Under the pieces are notes generated by a model. It was not told where the DNA came from. It made no database searches and worked only from the letters and a program-made list of their open reading frames with translations. A DNA stretch of 64,000 nucleotides, taken from Vagococcus sp. CY52-2 (GTDB taxonomy: Bacteria > Bacillota > Bacilli > Lactobacillales > Vagococcaceae). The stretch lies in NCBI RefSeq assembly GCF_022655055.1, contig NZ_CP093384.1, positions 1,955,322-2,019,321 of the forward strand, given 5' to 3'. Of the stretch, positions 20,760 to 31,583 are shown piece after piece (positions within the stretch are counted from its first letter, which is position 1; each line of letters starts with the position of its first letter). The translations under genes and the position numbers were made by a program.

Positions 20760-21382
20760 TATGCAAGCACCTCCTCTATTTGAGTTAGAGCAGTTTTAGT
20801 TACTAATAGTTTGTCAGCAGCAACTACGTCAAGTACACTTACGTTATTTGATTCTACAATAGAAACGTTTGGTAAGTTACGTCCTGATAAAGCAGCAAAA
20901 TCATTGCCACCTTCTAGTACTACTAAAACTTTAGTGTCAACACTTAAGTTTGCTAAAACTTGTTTAAATTCTTTTGTTTTTGGTGCGTCGAAAGCTAATC
21001 CTTCAACAACAACTAGTTTGTTTTCAGCAACTTTTTCTGATAAAACAGATTTAATTGCTAAACGACGAACTTTTTTAGGTAATTTGTAGCTGTAAGAACG
21101 TGGTGTTGGTCCAAAGACAACTCCACCTCCACGCCATTGTGGTGAGCGGATAGATCCTTGACGCGCACGACCTGTTCCTTTTTGACGCCATGGTTTACGT
21201 CCACCACCGCGTACAGCGCTACGGTTTTTAACAGCGTGAGTTCCTTGTCTTAAAGAAGCACGTTGCATGATAATTGCATCGTAGACAACACTTTCGTTTG
21301 GCTCGATACCAAAAATAGCTTCATTTAATTCAATTTCGCCATTTTGAGTTCCATCTTGTTTAAATAATGCTACAGATGTCAT
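20759..21382 (-). CDS. rplD: 50S ribosomal protein L4
   Basis: 207 residues from the ATG at 21382, with GGAGG 8 bases upstream; the frame's extra seven codons overlap that ribosome site. [33 protein letters not shown] is the tunnel loop (cited in part; residues about 45-75) and [16 protein letters not shown] follows. In several bacteria L4 also represses the S10 operon at its leader. Located between rplC and rplW. Confidence 0.96.
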   Translation of the reverse strand: MTSVALFKQDGTQNGEIELNEAIFGIEPNESVVYDAIIMQRASLRQGTHAVKNRSAVRGGGRKPWRQKGTGRARQGSIRSPQWRGGGVVFGPTPRSYSYKLPKKVRRLAIKSVLSEKVAENKLVVVEGLAFDAPKTKEFKQVLANLSVDTKVLVVLEGGNDFAALSGRNLPNVSIVESNNVSVLDVVAADKLLVTKTALTQIEEVLA

Positions 21383-21405
21383 TCTTAGTTCCTCCTCTCC
21401 CACAA

Positions 21406-22041
21406 TTATTTAGCAGCCTTAACAGCTGTTTTTATTTCAATTAATGATTTTTTAGCACCAGGTACATTACCTTTTACTAAAATAACATTTTTATCTGCAT
21501 CTACTCTTACGATTTCAAGGTTTTGAACGGTAACACGATCTCCACCCATACGTCCAGCAAGTTTTTTGCCTTTAAATACACGTGATGGATCAGACGCTCC
21601 ACCCATTGAACCTGGACGACGATGGTATCTAGAACCATGTGCCATTGGTCCACGAGATTGTCCATGACGCTTAATAACCCCTTGGAAGCCGTGTCCTTTA
21701 GTTGTACCTGTGACATCAACAATGTCTCCTGCTTGGAAAACATCAACAGTGATTTCTTTACCTACTTCATATTCTCCCAGCTCAACATCATTGAATTCTC
21801 TAATGAAGCGCTTAGGAGTCGTATTTGCTTTTGCAACATGACCCTTAGCAGGTTTGTTTGACAAAATATCACGTTTATCTTGGAAACCAACTTGGACAGC
21901 TTCGTATCCATCAGTTTCAACAGTTTTAACTTGTAAAACAACGTTTGGAGTTGCTTCGATTACTGTTACGGGAATTAATTCGCCGTTTTCTGTAAATATT
22001 TGTGTCATACCTACTTTTTTACCTAAGATTCCTTTGGTCAT
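21406..22041 (-). CDS. rplC: 50S ribosomal protein L3
   Basis: 211 residues. [20 protein letters not shown] start, [16 protein letters not shown] and [22 protein letters not shown] stretch in the middle, the extended loop that reaches the peptidyl-transferase centre. L3 is an assembly initiator. Between rpsJ and rplD. Confidence 0.97.
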   Translation of the reverse strand: MTKGILGKKVGMTQIFTENGELIPVTVIEATPNVVLQVKTVETDGYEAVQVGFQDKRDILSNKPAKGHVAKANTTPKRFIREFNDVELGEYEVGKEITVDVFQAGDIVDVTGTTKGHGFQGVIKRHGQSRGPMAHGSRYHRRPGSMGGASDPSRVFKGKKLAGRMGGDRVTVQNLEIVRVDADKNVILVKGNVPGAKKSLIEIKTAVKAAK

Positions 22042-22065
22042 GAGTACACCTCCATCTTTTTGTTA

Positions 22066-22374
22066 TTATAATTTAATTTCAATATTTACACCACTTGGCA
22101 AGTCTAGCTTCATTAAAGCGTCAACTGTTTTTGGTGTTGGGCTCACAATATCAATTAAACGTTTGTGAGTACGCATTTCGAATTGTTCACGTGAATCTTT
22201 GTATTTATGTGTCGCACGAATTACTGTATAAACTGAACGGTCAGTTGGTAATGGAATTGGTCCAGAAACCTCAGCACCTGTTCTTTTTGCTGTTTCTACA
22301 ATTTTTTCTGCAGACTGATCTAATACACGATGTTCATACGCTTTTAAACGGATACGAATTTTTTGTTTTGCCAT
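22066..22374 (-). CDS. rpsJ: 30S ribosomal protein S10
   Basis: 102 residues from the ATG at 22374 ([19 protein letters not shown]), with a GGAGGG ribosome site. The open frame continues 63 codons further, but this covers the leader hairpins and reaches the promoter, so it is not coding. [19 protein letters not shown] and [12 protein letters not shown] follow. S10 (NusE) also acts in transcription antitermination with NusB. First gene of the long S10-spc-alpha cluster. Confidence 0.97.
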   Translation of the reverse strand: MAKQKIRIRLKAYEHRVLDQSAEKIVETAKRTGAEVSGPIPLPTDRSVYTVIRATHKYKDSREQFEMRTHKRLIDIVSPTPKTVDALMKLDLPSGVNIEIKL

Positions 22375-22429
22375 TTTGTTCCCTCCTTCGCCTATTTTAA
22401 AAGTAGACATAGCTCCTCGAAAATATCCA

Positions 22430-22502
22430 ACACGCCACCATGGCAATGCTTCCTGGCGTGTCGCAACCTCTCGATTCAACGCCTCCGTATTTTTATACGA
22501 GG
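22430..22502 (-). promoter_or_regulatory. Structured leader of the S10 operon
   Basis: Between the promoter and rpsJ lie two strong hairpins on the minus strand: CCTCGTAT/ATACGGAGG (22482-22502, AAAA loop) and ACACGCCA/TGGCGTGT (22430-22461) with further pairing inside. Leaders of S10 operons are targets of L4 autoregulation in several bacteria. Whether this one binds L4 cannot be told from sequence. Confidence 0.55.
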
Positions 22503-22534
22503 TACTAATACACTTTTTTATCAGCACCTCTAGA

Positions 22535-22563
22535 ATTATACTAAAAAAGAATGCTATAAGCAA
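22535..22563 (-). promoter_or_regulatory. S10 operon promoter
   Basis: Minus strand TTGCTT (22558-22563), 17-base spacer, TATAAT (22535-22540). It places the transcript start about 155 bases before rpsJ, leaving room for the structured leader. Confidence 0.7.
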
Positions 22564-22654
22564 CCCTTTTTTACATTAAATTCTTTTTATTTTCACCTTA
22601 TTAGATATTTTTTTTATTTTATGCCTTAAATAACAAAGTTTGAAAACCATTAAA

Positions 22655-22689
22655 CAAAAAAAGGTTGAAAACAAATGTTTTCAACCTTA
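22655..22689 (-). terminator. Terminator of the str operon (after tuf)
   Basis: Minus strand AAGGTTGAAAACA pairs with TGTTTTCAACCTT around a short loop, followed by a seven-T run. It lies 42 bases after the tuf stop. Confidence 0.9.
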
Positions 22690-22730
22690 CGTCCTTACAC
22701 AACAATGCTTTATTTGAATAGATTAAAAAA

Positions 22731-23918
22731 TTAACCTACGATTTCAGTTACAACGCCTGAACCAACAGTACGTCCACCTTCACGAATTGAGAAACGAGTT
22801 CCGTCTTCGATCGCGATTGGGTGAATTAATTCAACGTCCATAGCTACGTTATCACCAGGCATTACCATTTCAGTTCCTTCTGGTAAGTTACATACACCAG
22901 TTACGTCAGTTGTACGGAAGTAGAACTGAGGACGGTAGTTTGTAAAGAATGGAGTATGACGTCCACCTTCTTCTTTAGATAAAACGTAAACTTCAGCTTT
23001 AAATTTAGTATGTGGAGTGATTGTTCCTGGAGCAGCTAATACTTGTCCACGTTGGATATCTTCACGAGCTACCCCACGTAATAAAGCACCAATATTATCT
23101 CCAGCTTCAGCGTAATCTAATAATTTACGGAACATTTCAACACCTGTTACAGTTGTTTTAGCAGTTTCTTCAGCGATACCTACTAATTCTACTTCGTCAC
23201 CAACGCGAACTTGTCCACGTTCAACACGACCAGTAGCAACAGTACCACGACCAGTAATTGAGAATACATCTTCAACTGGCATCATGAATGGTTTGTCAGT
23301 ATCACGTTCTGGTGTTGGGATATACTCATCAACAGCAGCCATTAATTCTAAGATTTTTTCTTCGTAAGAAGCGTCGCCTTCTAAAGCTTTTAATGCTGAA
23401 CCAGCAACGATTGGAGTATCATCTCCTGGGAAGTCGTATTCAGATAATAAGTCACGAACTTCCATTTCTACTAATTCTAATAATTCTTCGTCGTCAACCA
23501 TATCCATTTTGTTTAAGAAAACAACGATGTATGGAACACCAACGTTACGAGATAAAAGAATGTGCTCACGAGTTTGTGGCATTGGACCATCAGCAGCAGA
23601 TACTACTAAAATCGCGCCGTCCATTTGAGCAGCACCAGTGATCATGTTTTTAACGTAGTCAGCATGTCCTGGGCAGTCAACGTGTGCGTAGTGACGAGTG
23701 TCAGTTTCATATTCGATATGAGAAGTAGAAATTGTGATTCCACGTTCTTTTTCTTCTGGAGCGTTATCAATATCAGCATATGATGAAGCTTCTCCACCGT
23801 TTTTCTTAGCTAAAACTGTTGCGATTGCTGCAGATAAAGTTGTTTTACCGTGGTCAACGTGTCCGATTGTACCAATGTTTACATGGGCTTTCGAACGGTC
23901 AAATTTTTCTTTTGCCAT
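22731..23918 (-). CDS. tuf: Elongation factor Tu
   Basis: 395 residues. G1 GHVDHGKT (19-26), G3 DCPGHADY, G4 NKMD, then the two beta-barrel domains ending in [16 protein letters not shown]. It delivers aminoacyl-tRNA to the ribosome. Last gene of the str operon; a 135-base gap from fusA contains a TATAAT (minus strand, 23960-23965) that might give tuf its own transcript, though no good -35 accompanies it. An AGGAGG ribosome site precedes the ATG. Confidence 0.98.
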   Translation of the reverse strand: MAKEKFDRSKAHVNIGTIGHVDHGKTTLSAAIATVLAKKNGGEASSYADIDNAPEEKERGITISTSHIEYETDTRHYAHVDCPGHADYVKNMITGAAQMDGAILVVSAADGPMPQTREHILLSRNVGVPYIVVFLNKMDMVDDEELLELVEMEVRDLLSEYDFPGDDTPIVAGSALKALEGDASYEEKILELMAAVDEYIPTPERDTDKPFMMPVEDVFSITGRGTVATGRVERGQVRVGDEVELVGIAEETAKTTVTGVEMFRKLLDYAEAGDNIGALLRGVAREDIQRGQVLAAPGTITPHTKFKAEVYVLSKEEGGRHTPFFTNYRPQFYFRTTDVTGVCNLPEGTEMVMPGDNVAMDVELIHPIAIEDGTRFSIREGGRTVGSGVVTEIVG

Positions 23919-24053
23919 TTTGTATATATCCTCCTAAAATTTAAAAGTTGTTTATTTATATTATAATGATGAAGGAAGAAAATCAATTAATGAGTTTCAT
24001 ACCCTCATTCATCATCATTCTACATGAAATTTAGAAAAAAGCCTAGTCAAAAA

Positions 24054-26141
24054 TTAATCTTGAGACCCGCCATTTTTCTTGATAATTTCTTCTTGAATAG
24101 ATTTTGGTACATCTTCATAGTGGTCAAATACCATCATAAATGTACCACGTCCCTGAGTTGAAGAACGTAATGTTGTTGCGTATCCAAACATTTCAGCAAG
24201 TGGAATCATTGCGTTAACAATTTGTGAGTTACCATGTGCTTCCATACCTTCAACGCGTCCACGACGACTTGTAACATGTCCCATGATATCACCTAAGTTA
24301 TCTTCTGGAACAGTAATTGTTACTTTCATCATTGGTTCAAGAATAACTGGTTGTGCTTTCTTAGCTGCTGCACGTAAAGCCATAGAAGCCGCAACACGGA
24401 ATGCTGTCTCGTTCGAGTCAACATCATGGTAAGAACCATCATATAATTTAGCTTTAATATCAACTAATGGGTATCCAGCAAGAACACCATTAGCCATAGA
24501 ATCTTCTAATCCTTTTTCAACAGCTGGGATGTATTCACGAGGAACCACACCACCGACGATAGCATTTTCAAACTCGAAGCCTTTTCCTTCTTCGTTTGGT
24601 GTGAACTCAACCCATACGTGACCGTATTGACCTTTACCACCAGACTGGCGAACGAATTTACCTTCCGCTTGAGTCATAGGCGCTCTAAATGTTTCACGAT
24701 AAGAAACTTGAGGAGCTCCTACGTTTGCTTCTACTTTGAATTCACGTTTCATACGGTCTACTAAAACGTCTAAGTGCAACTCACCCATACCTGAGATAAC
24801 AGTTTCACCTGTTTCAACGTTTGTTTCAACACGGAATGACGGATCTTCTTCAGCTAGTTTTTGTAAAGCAATACCCATTTTATCTTGGTCAGCTTTAGAT
24901 TTAGGTTCTACCGCTACTTGAATAACTGGTTCTGGGAACTCAATTGATTCAAGAACAACTGGTGCATCTAATGCACACAATGTGTCCCCTGTTGTTGTAT
25001 CTTTCAATCCAACAGCAGCTGCGATATCTCCAGCATAAACTGTACTGATTTCTTCACGTGAGTTGGCATGCATTTGTAGAATACGTCCGATACGTTCTTT
25101 TTTGTCTTTAGACGCATTTAAAACGTATGAACCACTATCTAATGTTCCAGAGTAAACACGGAAGAATGTTAAACGACCTACGAATGGGTCAGTCATAACT
25201 TTAAATGCTAATGAAGCAAACGGTGCGTCATCACTTGATGGACGTTCTGTTTCTTCATCAGTTTTAGTATCAATACCTTTAATTGCTTCAACATCAGTTG
25301 GAGCTGGTAAATAGTCTAAAACAGCGTCTAACATTAATTGGACACCTTTATTTTTGAAGGCTGAACCAGCTAATACAGGGAAGAATTCAACATTGATTGT
25401 CGCACGACGAATTCCTTGTTTTAATTCTTCTTCAGTGATTTCTTCACCTTCTAAATATTTCATCATTAATTCTTCATCAGTTTCAGCTACAGCTTCAACT
25501 AATTTTTCACGCCATTCATTAGCCATATCCATATATTCTTCAGGGATGTCAGTTTCTTGGATATCTGTTCCTAAGTCATTTGTATAGATTTCAGCTTTCA
25601 TTTTGATTAAGTCGATAATTCCAGTGAAGTTATCTTCTGAACCAATTGGTAATTGAATTGGGTGAGCATTTGCTTGTAAACGGTCATGGATTGTTTTAAC
25701 TGAGTATAAGAAATCTGCACCAGTTTTATCCATTTTATTACAAAATACAATACGAGGTACTTTGTATTCAGTTGCTTGTCTCCAAACAGTTTCTGTTTGA
25801 GGCTCAACACCTGATTGTGAGTCAAGTACGGTAACAGCACCATCTAATACACGTAATGAACGTTGAACTTCAATTGTGAAATCCACGTGCCCAGGAGTGT
25901 CAATGATGTTTACACGGTAACCTTTCCATTGTGCAGTCGTTGCTGCAGATGTAATCGTAATACCACGTTCTTGCTCTTGTTCCATCCAGTCCATTTGTGA
26001 AGCTCCCTCATGGGTTTCACCTAATTTATGGATTTTACCAGTATAATAAAGGATACGCTCTGTTGTTGTTGTTTTACCAGCATCAACGTGGGCCATAATT
26101 CCGATATTACGAGTTTTTTCTAATGAAAACTCTCTTGCCAT
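24054..26141 (-). CDS. fusA: Elongation factor G
   Basis: 695 residues. G1 AHVDAGKT (17-24), G3 DTPGHVDF, G4 NKMDK, then domains II-V with [13 protein letters not shown] and the C-terminal [16 protein letters not shown]. It drives translocation and ribosome recycling. Between rpsG and tuf in the str operon. The domain III-V regions where fusidic-acid changes occur look ordinary by eye, though no reference comparison was made. Confidence 0.98.
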   Translation of the reverse strand: MAREFSLEKTRNIGIMAHVDAGKTTTTERILYYTGKIHKLGETHEGASQMDWMEQEQERGITITSAATTAQWKGYRVNIIDTPGHVDFTIEVQRSLRVLDGAVTVLDSQSGVEPQTETVWRQATEYKVPRIVFCNKMDKTGADFLYSVKTIHDRLQANAHPIQLPIGSEDNFTGIIDLIKMKAEIYTNDLGTDIQETDIPEEYMDMANEWREKLVEAVAETDEELMMKYLEGEEITEEELKQGIRRATINVEFFPVLAGSAFKNKGVQLMLDAVLDYLPAPTDVEAIKGIDTKTDEETERPSSDDAPFASLAFKVMTDPFVGRLTFFRVYSGTLDSGSYVLNASKDKKERIGRILQMHANSREEISTVYAGDIAAAVGLKDTTTGDTLCALDAPVVLESIEFPEPVIQVAVEPKSKADQDKMGIALQKLAEEDPSFRVETNVETGETVISGMGELHLDVLVDRMKREFKVEANVGAPQVSYRETFRAPMTQAEGKFVRQSGGKGQYGHVWVEFTPNEEGKGFEFENAIVGGVVPREYIPAVEKGLEDSMANGVLAGYPLVDIKAKLYDGSYHDVDSNETAFRVAASMALRAAAKKAQPVILEPMMKVTITVPEDNLGDIMGHVTSRRGRVEGMEAHGNSQIVNAMIPLAEMFGYATTLRSSTQGRGTFMMVFDHYEDVPKSIQEEIIKKNGGSQD

Positions 26142-26212
26142 TCTATTCTAACTCCTCTCAAACTTGATTGATTTAAATACAACTGTATTCTCTTCGTTTT
26201 AAAAAGAGGATC

Positions 26213-26683
26213 TTACCAACGATAGTGAGCAAATGCTCTGTTGGCTTCAGCCATTTTATGCACGTCTTCACGTTTTTTAACTGAAGAACCAGTGTTATTA
26301 GCTGCATCCATAATTTCTTTTGCTAAACGTTGTTCCATTGTGTGCTCCCCACGTAAACGTGAATAGTTAACAATCCAACGTAATCCTAAAGTTGAACGAC
26401 GTTCTGGACGAACTTCAACCGGTACTTGATAGTTAGAACCACCAACACGGCGAGCTTTAACTTCAAGAACAGGCATAACATTTTCCATTGCTTGTTCGAA
26501 AACTTCTAATGGATCATTCCCTGTAGACTCTTTAATAATATCAAATGCATCATAAATAATGCTAGAAGCAACACCACGCTTACCGTCAACCATTACACGG
26601 TTGATTAAACGAGTCACTAATTTTGAGTTATAAATCGGATCTGGTAATACATCACGTTTTGCAACAGGACCTTTTCTTGGCAT
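26213..26683 (-). CDS. rpsG: 30S ribosomal protein S7
   Basis: 156 residues. [29 protein letters not shown] start, [20 protein letters not shown] in the centre and [11 protein letters not shown] at the end. S7 nucleates assembly of the 30S head. Between rpsL and fusA. Confidence 0.97.
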   Translation of the reverse strand: MPRKGPVAKRDVLPDPIYNSKLVTRLINRVMVDGKRGVASSIIYDAFDIIKESTGNDPLEVFEQAMENVMPVLEVKARRVGGSNYQVPVEVRPERRSTLGLRWIVNYSRLRGEHTMEQRLAKEIMDAANNTGSSVKKREDVHKMAEANRAFAHYRW

Positions 26684-26724
26684 GTGTAACTCCTCCTTCC
26701 AAAAATTTTATTTAATCAATTTAA

Positions 26725-27138
26725 TTATTTTTTAGGTTTTTTAGTACCATATTTAGAACGGCTTTGTTTACGATCAGTAACACCAGCAGTATCTAAAGCA
26801 CCACGTACGATATGATAACGAACCCCTGGTAAATCTTTTACACGACCTCCACGGATTAAAACCACACTATGTTCTTGCAAGTTATGTCCAATACCTGGAA
26901 TGTAAGCTGTCACTTCAATTAAGTTTGACAAACGAACACGAGCATATTTACGTAACGCAGAGTTAGGTTTTTTCGGTGTCATCGTACCCACACGTGTACA
27001 AACACCACGTTTTTGTGGAGAGTTCACGTTAGTTTGAGATTTTTTGAAACTATTATAGCTTTTACCTAAAGCAGGTGAGCCAGATTTAGTTGTTTTTGAT
27101 TTACGAGATTTACGTACCAATTGATTAATTGTAGGCAT
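26725..27138 (-). CDS. rpsL: 30S ribosomal protein S12
   Basis: 137 residues. [15 protein letters not shown] start, [17 protein letters not shown] and [13 protein letters not shown]. Both lysines at which streptomycin-resistance changes are known (in PKKPNS and in RVKDLP) are the wild-type residue. It shapes the decoding centre. First gene of the str operon, with a long leader. Confidence 0.98.
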   Translation of the reverse strand: MPTINQLVRKSRKSKTTKSGSPALGKSYNSFKKSQTNVNSPQKRGVCTRVGTMTPKKPNSALRKYARVRLSNLIEVTAYIPGIGHNLQEHSVVLIRGGRVKDLPGVRYHIVRGALDTAGVTDRKQSRSKYGTKKPKK

Positions 27139-27204
27139 GATAAAGTTCCTCCTTCCTTATAGAGCTTTTCTAGAGCCACACATCCAGGTGGTTCTTTTTC
27201 AAAT

Positions 27205-27235
27205 TTAAAAAATTAATGCAAGAAATCCTGCATCG
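27205..27235 (-). terminator. Attenuator-like hairpin in the rpsL leader
   Basis: Minus strand TGCAGGA pairs with TCTTGCA (one G-U, very short loop) and is followed by TTAATTTTTT, 65 bases upstream of the rpsL start and inside the transcribed leader. The stem is weak, so this may be a pause or a regulated terminator. Confidence 0.35.
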
Positions 27236-27296
27236 TAAAATAGGCTTTAATACAGTCGATACATTTAAAAAGACTTGTTCTCAAGCACCTTTGTAA

Positions 27297-27325
27297 TATT
27301 AACACACTCTATTAATAAACGTCAA
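27297..27325 (-). promoter_or_regulatory. str operon promoter
   Basis: Minus strand TTGACG (27320-27325), 17-base spacer, TTAATA (27297-27302). The start point would be about 150 bases before rpsL. The plus-strand rpiA transcript diverges from this region. Confidence 0.7.
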
Positions 27326-27419
27326 TACTTTAATTTATAAAATTTAATTTTTTAGTGTATCTTTTTTTTAAGATAATGCTTACAATAAATTTATAGAATA
27401 CTAGGAGGAATTTTTTATT

Positions 27420-28100
27420 ATGAATCTTAAAAAATTAGTTGGCATTGAATCAGCAAATTATGTAAAAGACGGTATGATTGTCGGTCTTGGTACTGGATCA
27501 ACAGCTTACTATATGGTAGAAGAAATTGGACGTCGTGTAAAAGAAGAAGGATTAAATATTACCGGGGTAACCACATCCAAAGCAACACAGGTACAAGCTT
27601 TAGCTTTGGATATTCCTTTAAAAAGTATCGATGAAGTAGACTACGTTGATTTAACGATTGATGGTGCTGATGAAATCTCTGATGACTTCCAAGGAATAAA
27701 AGGTGGGGGTGCTGCCCTTCTATTTGAAAAAATTGTCGGAACTTATTCAAAAGAAATCATTTGGATAGTTGATGAATCAAAAATGGTGAAACATTTAGGT
27801 ACTTTTCCACTTCCTATTGAAGTGATTCCTTATGGAAGTGCTCAACTATTTAAAGTATTTAATGAAAATAAGTTAAATCCAATTTTACGTCTAACGGACG
27901 ATGGTAATCCTTTGCTAACAGACAGTAAAAATTATATTATAGACTTACACCTAGAAAAAATTGAGAATCCTGGAGAATTAGCTGCTTGGCTAGATACTCA
28001 AGTTGGTATTGTTGAGCATGGCTTATTCTTAAATATGGTGAATCGAGTAATTGTTGGCACACAAAATGATGGGGTTAAAACAATCGACATTTCTAGATAA
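27420..28100 (+). CDS. rpiA: Ribose-5-phosphate isomerase A
   Basis: 226 residues. VGLGTGSTA near residue 21, LTIDGADE with the two acidic residues, the [13 protein letters not shown] lysine motif and [11 protein letters not shown] are the RpiA signatures. It interconverts ribose 5-phosphate and ribulose 5-phosphate in the pentose-phosphate pathway. AGGAGG precedes the ATG. It is divergent from rpsL and followed by gpmA 23 bases later, so the two probably form one carbohydrate-metabolism transcript. Confidence 0.96.
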   Translation: MNLKKLVGIESANYVKDGMIVGLGTGSTAYYMVEEIGRRVKEEGLNITGVTTSKATQVQALALDIPLKSIDEVDYVDLTIDGADEISDDFQGIKGGGAALLFEKIVGTYSKEIIWIVDESKMVKHLGTFPLPIEVIPYGSAQLFKVFNENKLNPILRLTDDGNPLLTDSKNYIIDLHLEKIENPGELAAWLDTQVGIVEHGLFLNMVNRVIVGTQNDGVKTIDISR

Positions 28101-28132
28101 TAACTTATATATACGAAGGGTAGATGAACCAG

Positions 28133-28819
28133 ATGAAAACATTAGTTTTTATTCGACATGGACAAAGCGTATGGAACTCTCTTAACTTATTTACTGGATG
28201 GGTAGATGTTGATCTAAGTGAACAAGGAGTAAAAGAAGCTCAAGAAGCTGGTAGAAAAATAAAAGAAGCTGGTATTTTATTTGATGTTGCATATACATCA
28301 TACTTAAAACGGGCTATAAAAACATCTCATTATGTTCTAGAAGAATCAGACCAACTCTCAACACCTGAATTTAAATCTTGGCGTTTAAATGAACGTCACT
28401 ACGGTGCATTACAAGGATTAAACAAGGCTGAAACGGCTGAAAAATATGGGGTAGATCAGGTTCAACTGTGGAGACGCTCATATGATACACTACCTCCATT
28501 ACTTGACCCAAGTAGTCCTGAGTCATCCACACACGATCCAAAATATCGTTACTTGGATAAACGAGCAATTCCAGAAGGAGAAAATTTAAAAGTAACACTT
28601 GAACGTGCCTTACCTTTTTGGAATGATCATATTGCTCCATCTTTATTGAAAGATGATGTCGTATTAGTTGCCGCACATGGTAACTCACTACGCGCTTTAG
28701 CAAAACACATTGAAAATATTTCTGATGACGATATCATGGCTCTAGAAATTCCAACCGGTCAACCTTTAGTTTACGAATTGAACGATGACCTAAGTGTCTC
28801 TAAGAAATATTATTTATAA
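28133..28819 (+). CDS. gpmA: 2,3-bisphosphoglycerate-dependent phosphoglycerate mutase
   Basis: 228 residues from the ATG at 28133 ([15 protein letters not shown]); an in-frame ATG at 28124 is also possible because GAAGGG lies between the usual spacings for the two. RHG with the catalytic histidine (His9), [22 protein letters not shown] with the acid/base glutamate, and [11 protein letters not shown] with the second histidine. It interconverts 3- and 2-phosphoglycerate in glycolysis. Closest by eye to GpmA rather than to broad-specificity phosphatases of the same fold. Confidence 0.94.
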   Translation: MKTLVFIRHGQSVWNSLNLFTGWVDVDLSEQGVKEAQEAGRKIKEAGILFDVAYTSYLKRAIKTSHYVLEESDQLSTPEFKSWRLNERHYGALQGLNKAETAEKYGVDQVQLWRRSYDTLPPLLDPSSPESSTHDPKYRYLDKRAIPEGENLKVTLERALPFWNDHIAPSLLKDDVVLVAAHGNSLRALAKHIENISDDDIMALEIPTGQPLVYELNDDLSVSKKYYL

Positions 28820-28823
28820 ACCA

Positions 28824-28861
28824 AAAACCCATCTAGCTTAGATGCTTGATGGGTTTCTTTT
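28824..28861. terminator. Bidirectional terminator between gpmA and brnQ
   Basis: AAACCCATC pairs with GATGGGTTT around a loop with its own small stem, with A-run and T-run flanks. It follows the gpmA stop at once and overlaps the 3' end of the convergent brnQ gene. Confidence 0.85.
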
Positions 28862-30187
28862 AATATTAAATAGTAATGAAATAATCAGTCCTACAAATGC
28901 AAAAATAATCCAACTTAAACCACTACTAAAAAATGGAATAGATTGTTCAGAAAAACTTAAAATAGATGTGATTAAATTATTTTGTTGCATCCACTCAGGC
29001 AATGCTCGAATTGCATCTAAAATAGATGAGATAACCGTAAATCCTATCACTATTTTATAACAATTTCTAATATTATCTGTCCACTTGCTTAACAATGATA
29101 ATAAAATCAAAACCATTGCCAAAGGATAAATAAACATTAATACGGGAATAGATGCTGTAATAATCGCATTTAATCCTATATTAGAAATCATCAAGGCCAT
29201 AAATAAACATCCCAATACAAATGATAAATAATGTCTATCAGAAAACATTTCTGAATAAGATTTACCAAATGAAGTTGCTAATCCAATAGCCGTTTTTAAA
29301 CAGGCTACAATCACGATTAAACCTAATAAAATATTACCAGGTACACCTAAATAATAATCTGCCAATTGGGACAATGTTACACCACCATTTTTATTTAACG
29401 ATAAAGTCCCTAAACTCATCGCTCCCATAATTGATAACAACGTATAAATAACACCCATAAGGACAATACCAAAAATTCCAGATTTCATTGTTTCAATGGC
29501 AATTCTTGATTTTTTTTGAATCCCAAATCCTTTAACACTTTCAATAATAATAGCCCCAAATGCTAATCCTGCCAAAGCATCTAATGTATTATATCCACCT
29601 AAAAATCCTTTTATAAAAGGAGTAGATTTATATGAAGCTTGCACGGAAGCATTTTCTATCGATCCCATAGGTTTTATAAAACTTACTAAAATGAGACAAC
29701 TTAATAAAATTAAAAATAATGGCGTTAAATACTTTCCAATATAATCTAAAATTTTACTTGGTTTAAATGAAAATAATAAAACAAATGAAAAAAATATAGT
29801 ACTAAAAATAAAAAGAGATAATGTTGATTTATCCTTAGGTATAAAATGAGCAAAAGACATTTCATATGAAGTTGTGGCTAACCTCGGCATTGCAAAGAAT
29901 GGACCTATAATTAAATATAAAACAACAGTAAAAAAATAAGCAAAAGCCGAGGATACTTTACTCGCTAGTTCAAAAATTTTATTTGTCCCAGTCGCACCAA
30001 AAGATATAATAGCTAGAAAAGGAATTCCAATCGCTGATAATAAAAATCCATTATTTGCTAATAACACATTTTGACCCGCTTCTTGACCCATTTGAATCGG
30101 AAAAATTAAGTTACCTGCTCCAAAAAACAAACCAAACACCATCATTCCAATATATAACTTTTCCTTGTATGATAATTTTTCTTTCAT
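28838..30187 (-). CDS. brnQ: Branched-chain amino acid carrier BrnQ (LIVCS family)
   Basis: 449 residues with about twelve hydrophobic helices. The N-terminal LYIGMMVFGLFFGAGNLIFPIQMGQEAG is a family signature. GFLGGYNTLDALAGLAFG near residue 195 is another. The family imports leucine, isoleucine and valine with a cation. The gene stands alone between the gpmA terminator and the tRNA cluster terminator. A full palindromic hairpin just upstream belongs to the tRNA unit, so its own promoter must lie in the short 30190-30225 gap or rely on read-through. Confidence 0.93.
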   Translation of the reverse strand: MKEKLSYKEKLYIGMMVFGLFFGAGNLIFPIQMGQEAGQNVLLANNGFLLSAIGIPFLAIISFGATGTNKIFELASKVSSAFAYFFTVVLYLIIGPFFAMPRLATTSYEMSFAHFIPKDKSTLSLFIFSTIFFSFVLLFSFKPSKILDYIGKYLTPLFLILLSCLILVSFIKPMGSIENASVQASYKSTPFIKGFLGGYNTLDALAGLAFGAIIIESVKGFGIQKKSRIAIETMKSGIFGIVLMGVIYTLLSIMGAMSLGTLSLNKNGGVTLSQLADYYLGVPGNILLGLIVIVACLKTAIGLATSFGKSYSEMFSDRHYLSFVLGCLFMALMISNIGLNAIITASIPVLMFIYPLAMVLILLSLLSKWTDNIRNCYKIVIGFTVISSILDAIRALPEWMQQNNLITSILSFSEQSIPFFSSGLSWIIFAFVGLIISLLFNIKRNPSSI

Positions 30188-30221
30188 ATTAATTTAATTT
30201 CCTTTCCTTTATATTTTTGTA

Positions 30222-30260
30222 TAAAAAAAAGCTTGAAATTGTATATACAATTTCAAGCTT
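30222..30260 (-). terminator. Terminator of the tRNA cluster / left rRNA operon
   Basis: A perfect 32-base palindrome (30229-30260, arm AAGCTTGAAATTGTAT) followed on the minus strand by a T-run. It lies directly after the last tRNA (Glu) of the cluster. Confidence 0.92.
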
Positions 30261-30261
30261 A

Positions 30262-30333
30262 TGACCCGTACGGGACTCGAACCCGTGTTACCGCCGTGAA
30301 AGGGCGGTGTCTTAACCGCTTGACCAACGGGCC
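30262..30333 (-). tRNA. tRNA-Glu (TTC)
   Basis: 72-base cloverleaf, GGCCCGT/ACGGGTC acceptor, anticodon TTC. No encoded CCA. Last tRNA of the cluster; sequence identical to the copy at 30884. Confidence 0.97.
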
Positions 30334-30347
30334 TAATAAAAAAGCTA

Positions 30348-30435
30348 TGGAGAAGGAGGGATTTGAACCCTCGCGCCAGTTACCCGACCTATACCCTTAG
30401 CAGGGGCACCTCTTCAGCCACTTGAGTACTTCTCC
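30348..30435 (-). tRNA. tRNA-Ser (GCT)
   Basis: 88 bases with the long variable arm of serine tRNAs; acceptor GGAGAAG/CTTCTCC, anticodon GCT. Discriminator base is A, no CCA encoded. Present in only one of the two duplicated tRNA blocks. Confidence 0.96.
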
Positions 30436-30452
30436 AAAAAATTTAAAACTAA

Positions 30453-30526
<74 letters not shown>

Positions 30527-30539
30527 TATTTAATTCTAA

Positions 30540-30610
30540 AGCGGGTGACGAGAATCGAACTCGCGACAACAGCTTGGAAGGCTGTAGTTTTACCACTAAA
30601 CTACACCCGC
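30540..30610 (-). tRNA. tRNA-Gly (TCC)
   Basis: 71-base cloverleaf, anticodon TCC, acceptor GCGGGTG/CACCCGC. Second copy at 31064. Confidence 0.97.
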
Positions 30611-30623
30611 TAATATAAAAGAA

Positions 30624-30696
30624 CGGTCCCGACGGGAATCGAACCCGCGATCTCCTGCGTGACAGGCAGGCATGTTAACCCCTACACCACGGAACC
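30624..30696 (-). tRNA. tRNA-Asp (GTC)
   Basis: 73-base cloverleaf, anticodon GTC, discriminator G. Second copy at 31225. Confidence 0.97.
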
Positions 30697-30699
30697 TAA

Positions 30700-30773
<74 letters not shown>

Positions 30774-30782
30774 ATATTAATA

Positions 30783-30872
30783 AGGAGGATAAGGGATTCG
30801 AACCCTTGCGTGCTTTTACACACCTGACGGTTTTCAAGACCGTTCCCTTCAGCCGGACTTGGGTAATCCTCC
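30783..30872 (-). tRNA. tRNA-Ser (TGA)
   Basis: 90 bases with a long variable arm, anticodon TGA, acceptor GGAGGAT/ATCCTCC, discriminator T. Differs from the copy at 31384 by one base in the variable arm. Confidence 0.96.
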
Positions 30873-30883
30873 ATAATAAAATA

Positions 30884-30955
30884 TGACCCGTACGGGACTC
30901 GAACCCGTGTTACCGCCGTGAAAGGGCGGTGTCTTAACCGCTTGACCAACGGGCC
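30884..30955 (-). tRNA. tRNA-Glu (TTC)
   Basis: Same 72-base sequence as the copy at 30262; first member of the second duplicated block. Confidence 0.97.
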
Positions 30956-30976
30956 AAAAATACTACTTAAAACTAA

Positions 30977-31050
<74 letters not shown>

Positions 31051-31063
31051 TATTTAATTCTAA

Positions 31064-31134
31064 AGCGGGTGACGAGAATCGAACTCGCGACAACAGCTTG
31101 GAAGGCTGTAGTTTTACCACTAAACTACACCCGC
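31064..31134 (-). tRNA. tRNA-Gly (TCC)
   Basis: Same 71-base sequence as the copy at 30540. Confidence 0.97.
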
Positions 31135-31143
31135 TAATATAAA

Positions 31144-31216
31144 TGGCGCAAGACAGAATCGAACTGCCGACACACGGAGCTTCAATCCGTTGCTCTACCA
31201 ACTGAGCTACTGCGCC
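31144..31216 (-). tRNA. tRNA-Phe (GAA)
   Basis: 73 bases, acceptor GGCGCAG/TTGCGCC, anticodon loop TTGAAGC giving GAA. Present only in the second duplicated block, between Gly and Asp. Confidence 0.95.
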
Positions 31217-31224
31217 ATTAAATA

Positions 31225-31297
31225 CGGTCCCGACGGGAATCGAACCCGCGATCTCCTGCGTGACAGGCAGGCATGTTAACCCCTACACCACGGAACC
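31225..31297 (-). tRNA. tRNA-Asp (GTC)
   Basis: Same 73-base sequence as the copy at 30624. Confidence 0.97.
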
Positions 31298-31300
31298 TAA

Positions 31301-31374
<74 letters not shown>

Positions 31375-31383
31375 ATATTAATA

Positions 31384-31473
31384 AGGAGGATAAGGGATTC
31401 GAACCCTTGCGTGCTTTGACACACCTGACGGTTTTCAAGACCGTTCCCTTCAGCCGGACTTGGGTAATCCTCC
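31384..31473 (-). tRNA. tRNA-Ser (TGA)
   Basis: 90 bases, anticodon TGA; one base in the variable arm differs from the copy at 30783. Confidence 0.96.
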
Positions 31474-31493
31474 ATAATAAAAATAACTTTCAA

Positions 31494-31567
31494 TGGACCT
31501 TGTAGGACTCGAACCTACGACCGCCCGGTTATGAGCCGGGAGCTCTAACCAACTGAGCTAAAGGTCC
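31494..31567 (-). tRNA. tRNA-Ile2 (CAT, lysidine type)
   Basis: 74 bases, anticodon CAT. The body (GGACCTTTAGCTCAG... CAAGGTCC) resembles the known Bacillus tRNA-Ile2 rather than either methionine tRNA, so the anticodon C is expected to be modified to lysidine by TilS. Confidence 0.85.
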
Positions 31568-31583
31568 AAAGGTCGAAAATTTA

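Noticed and set aside
22375..22563. N-terminal extension of 63 codons on rpsJ
   Set aside because: It covers the promoter -10 and the leader hairpins; the normal S10 start with a ribosome site is at 22374.
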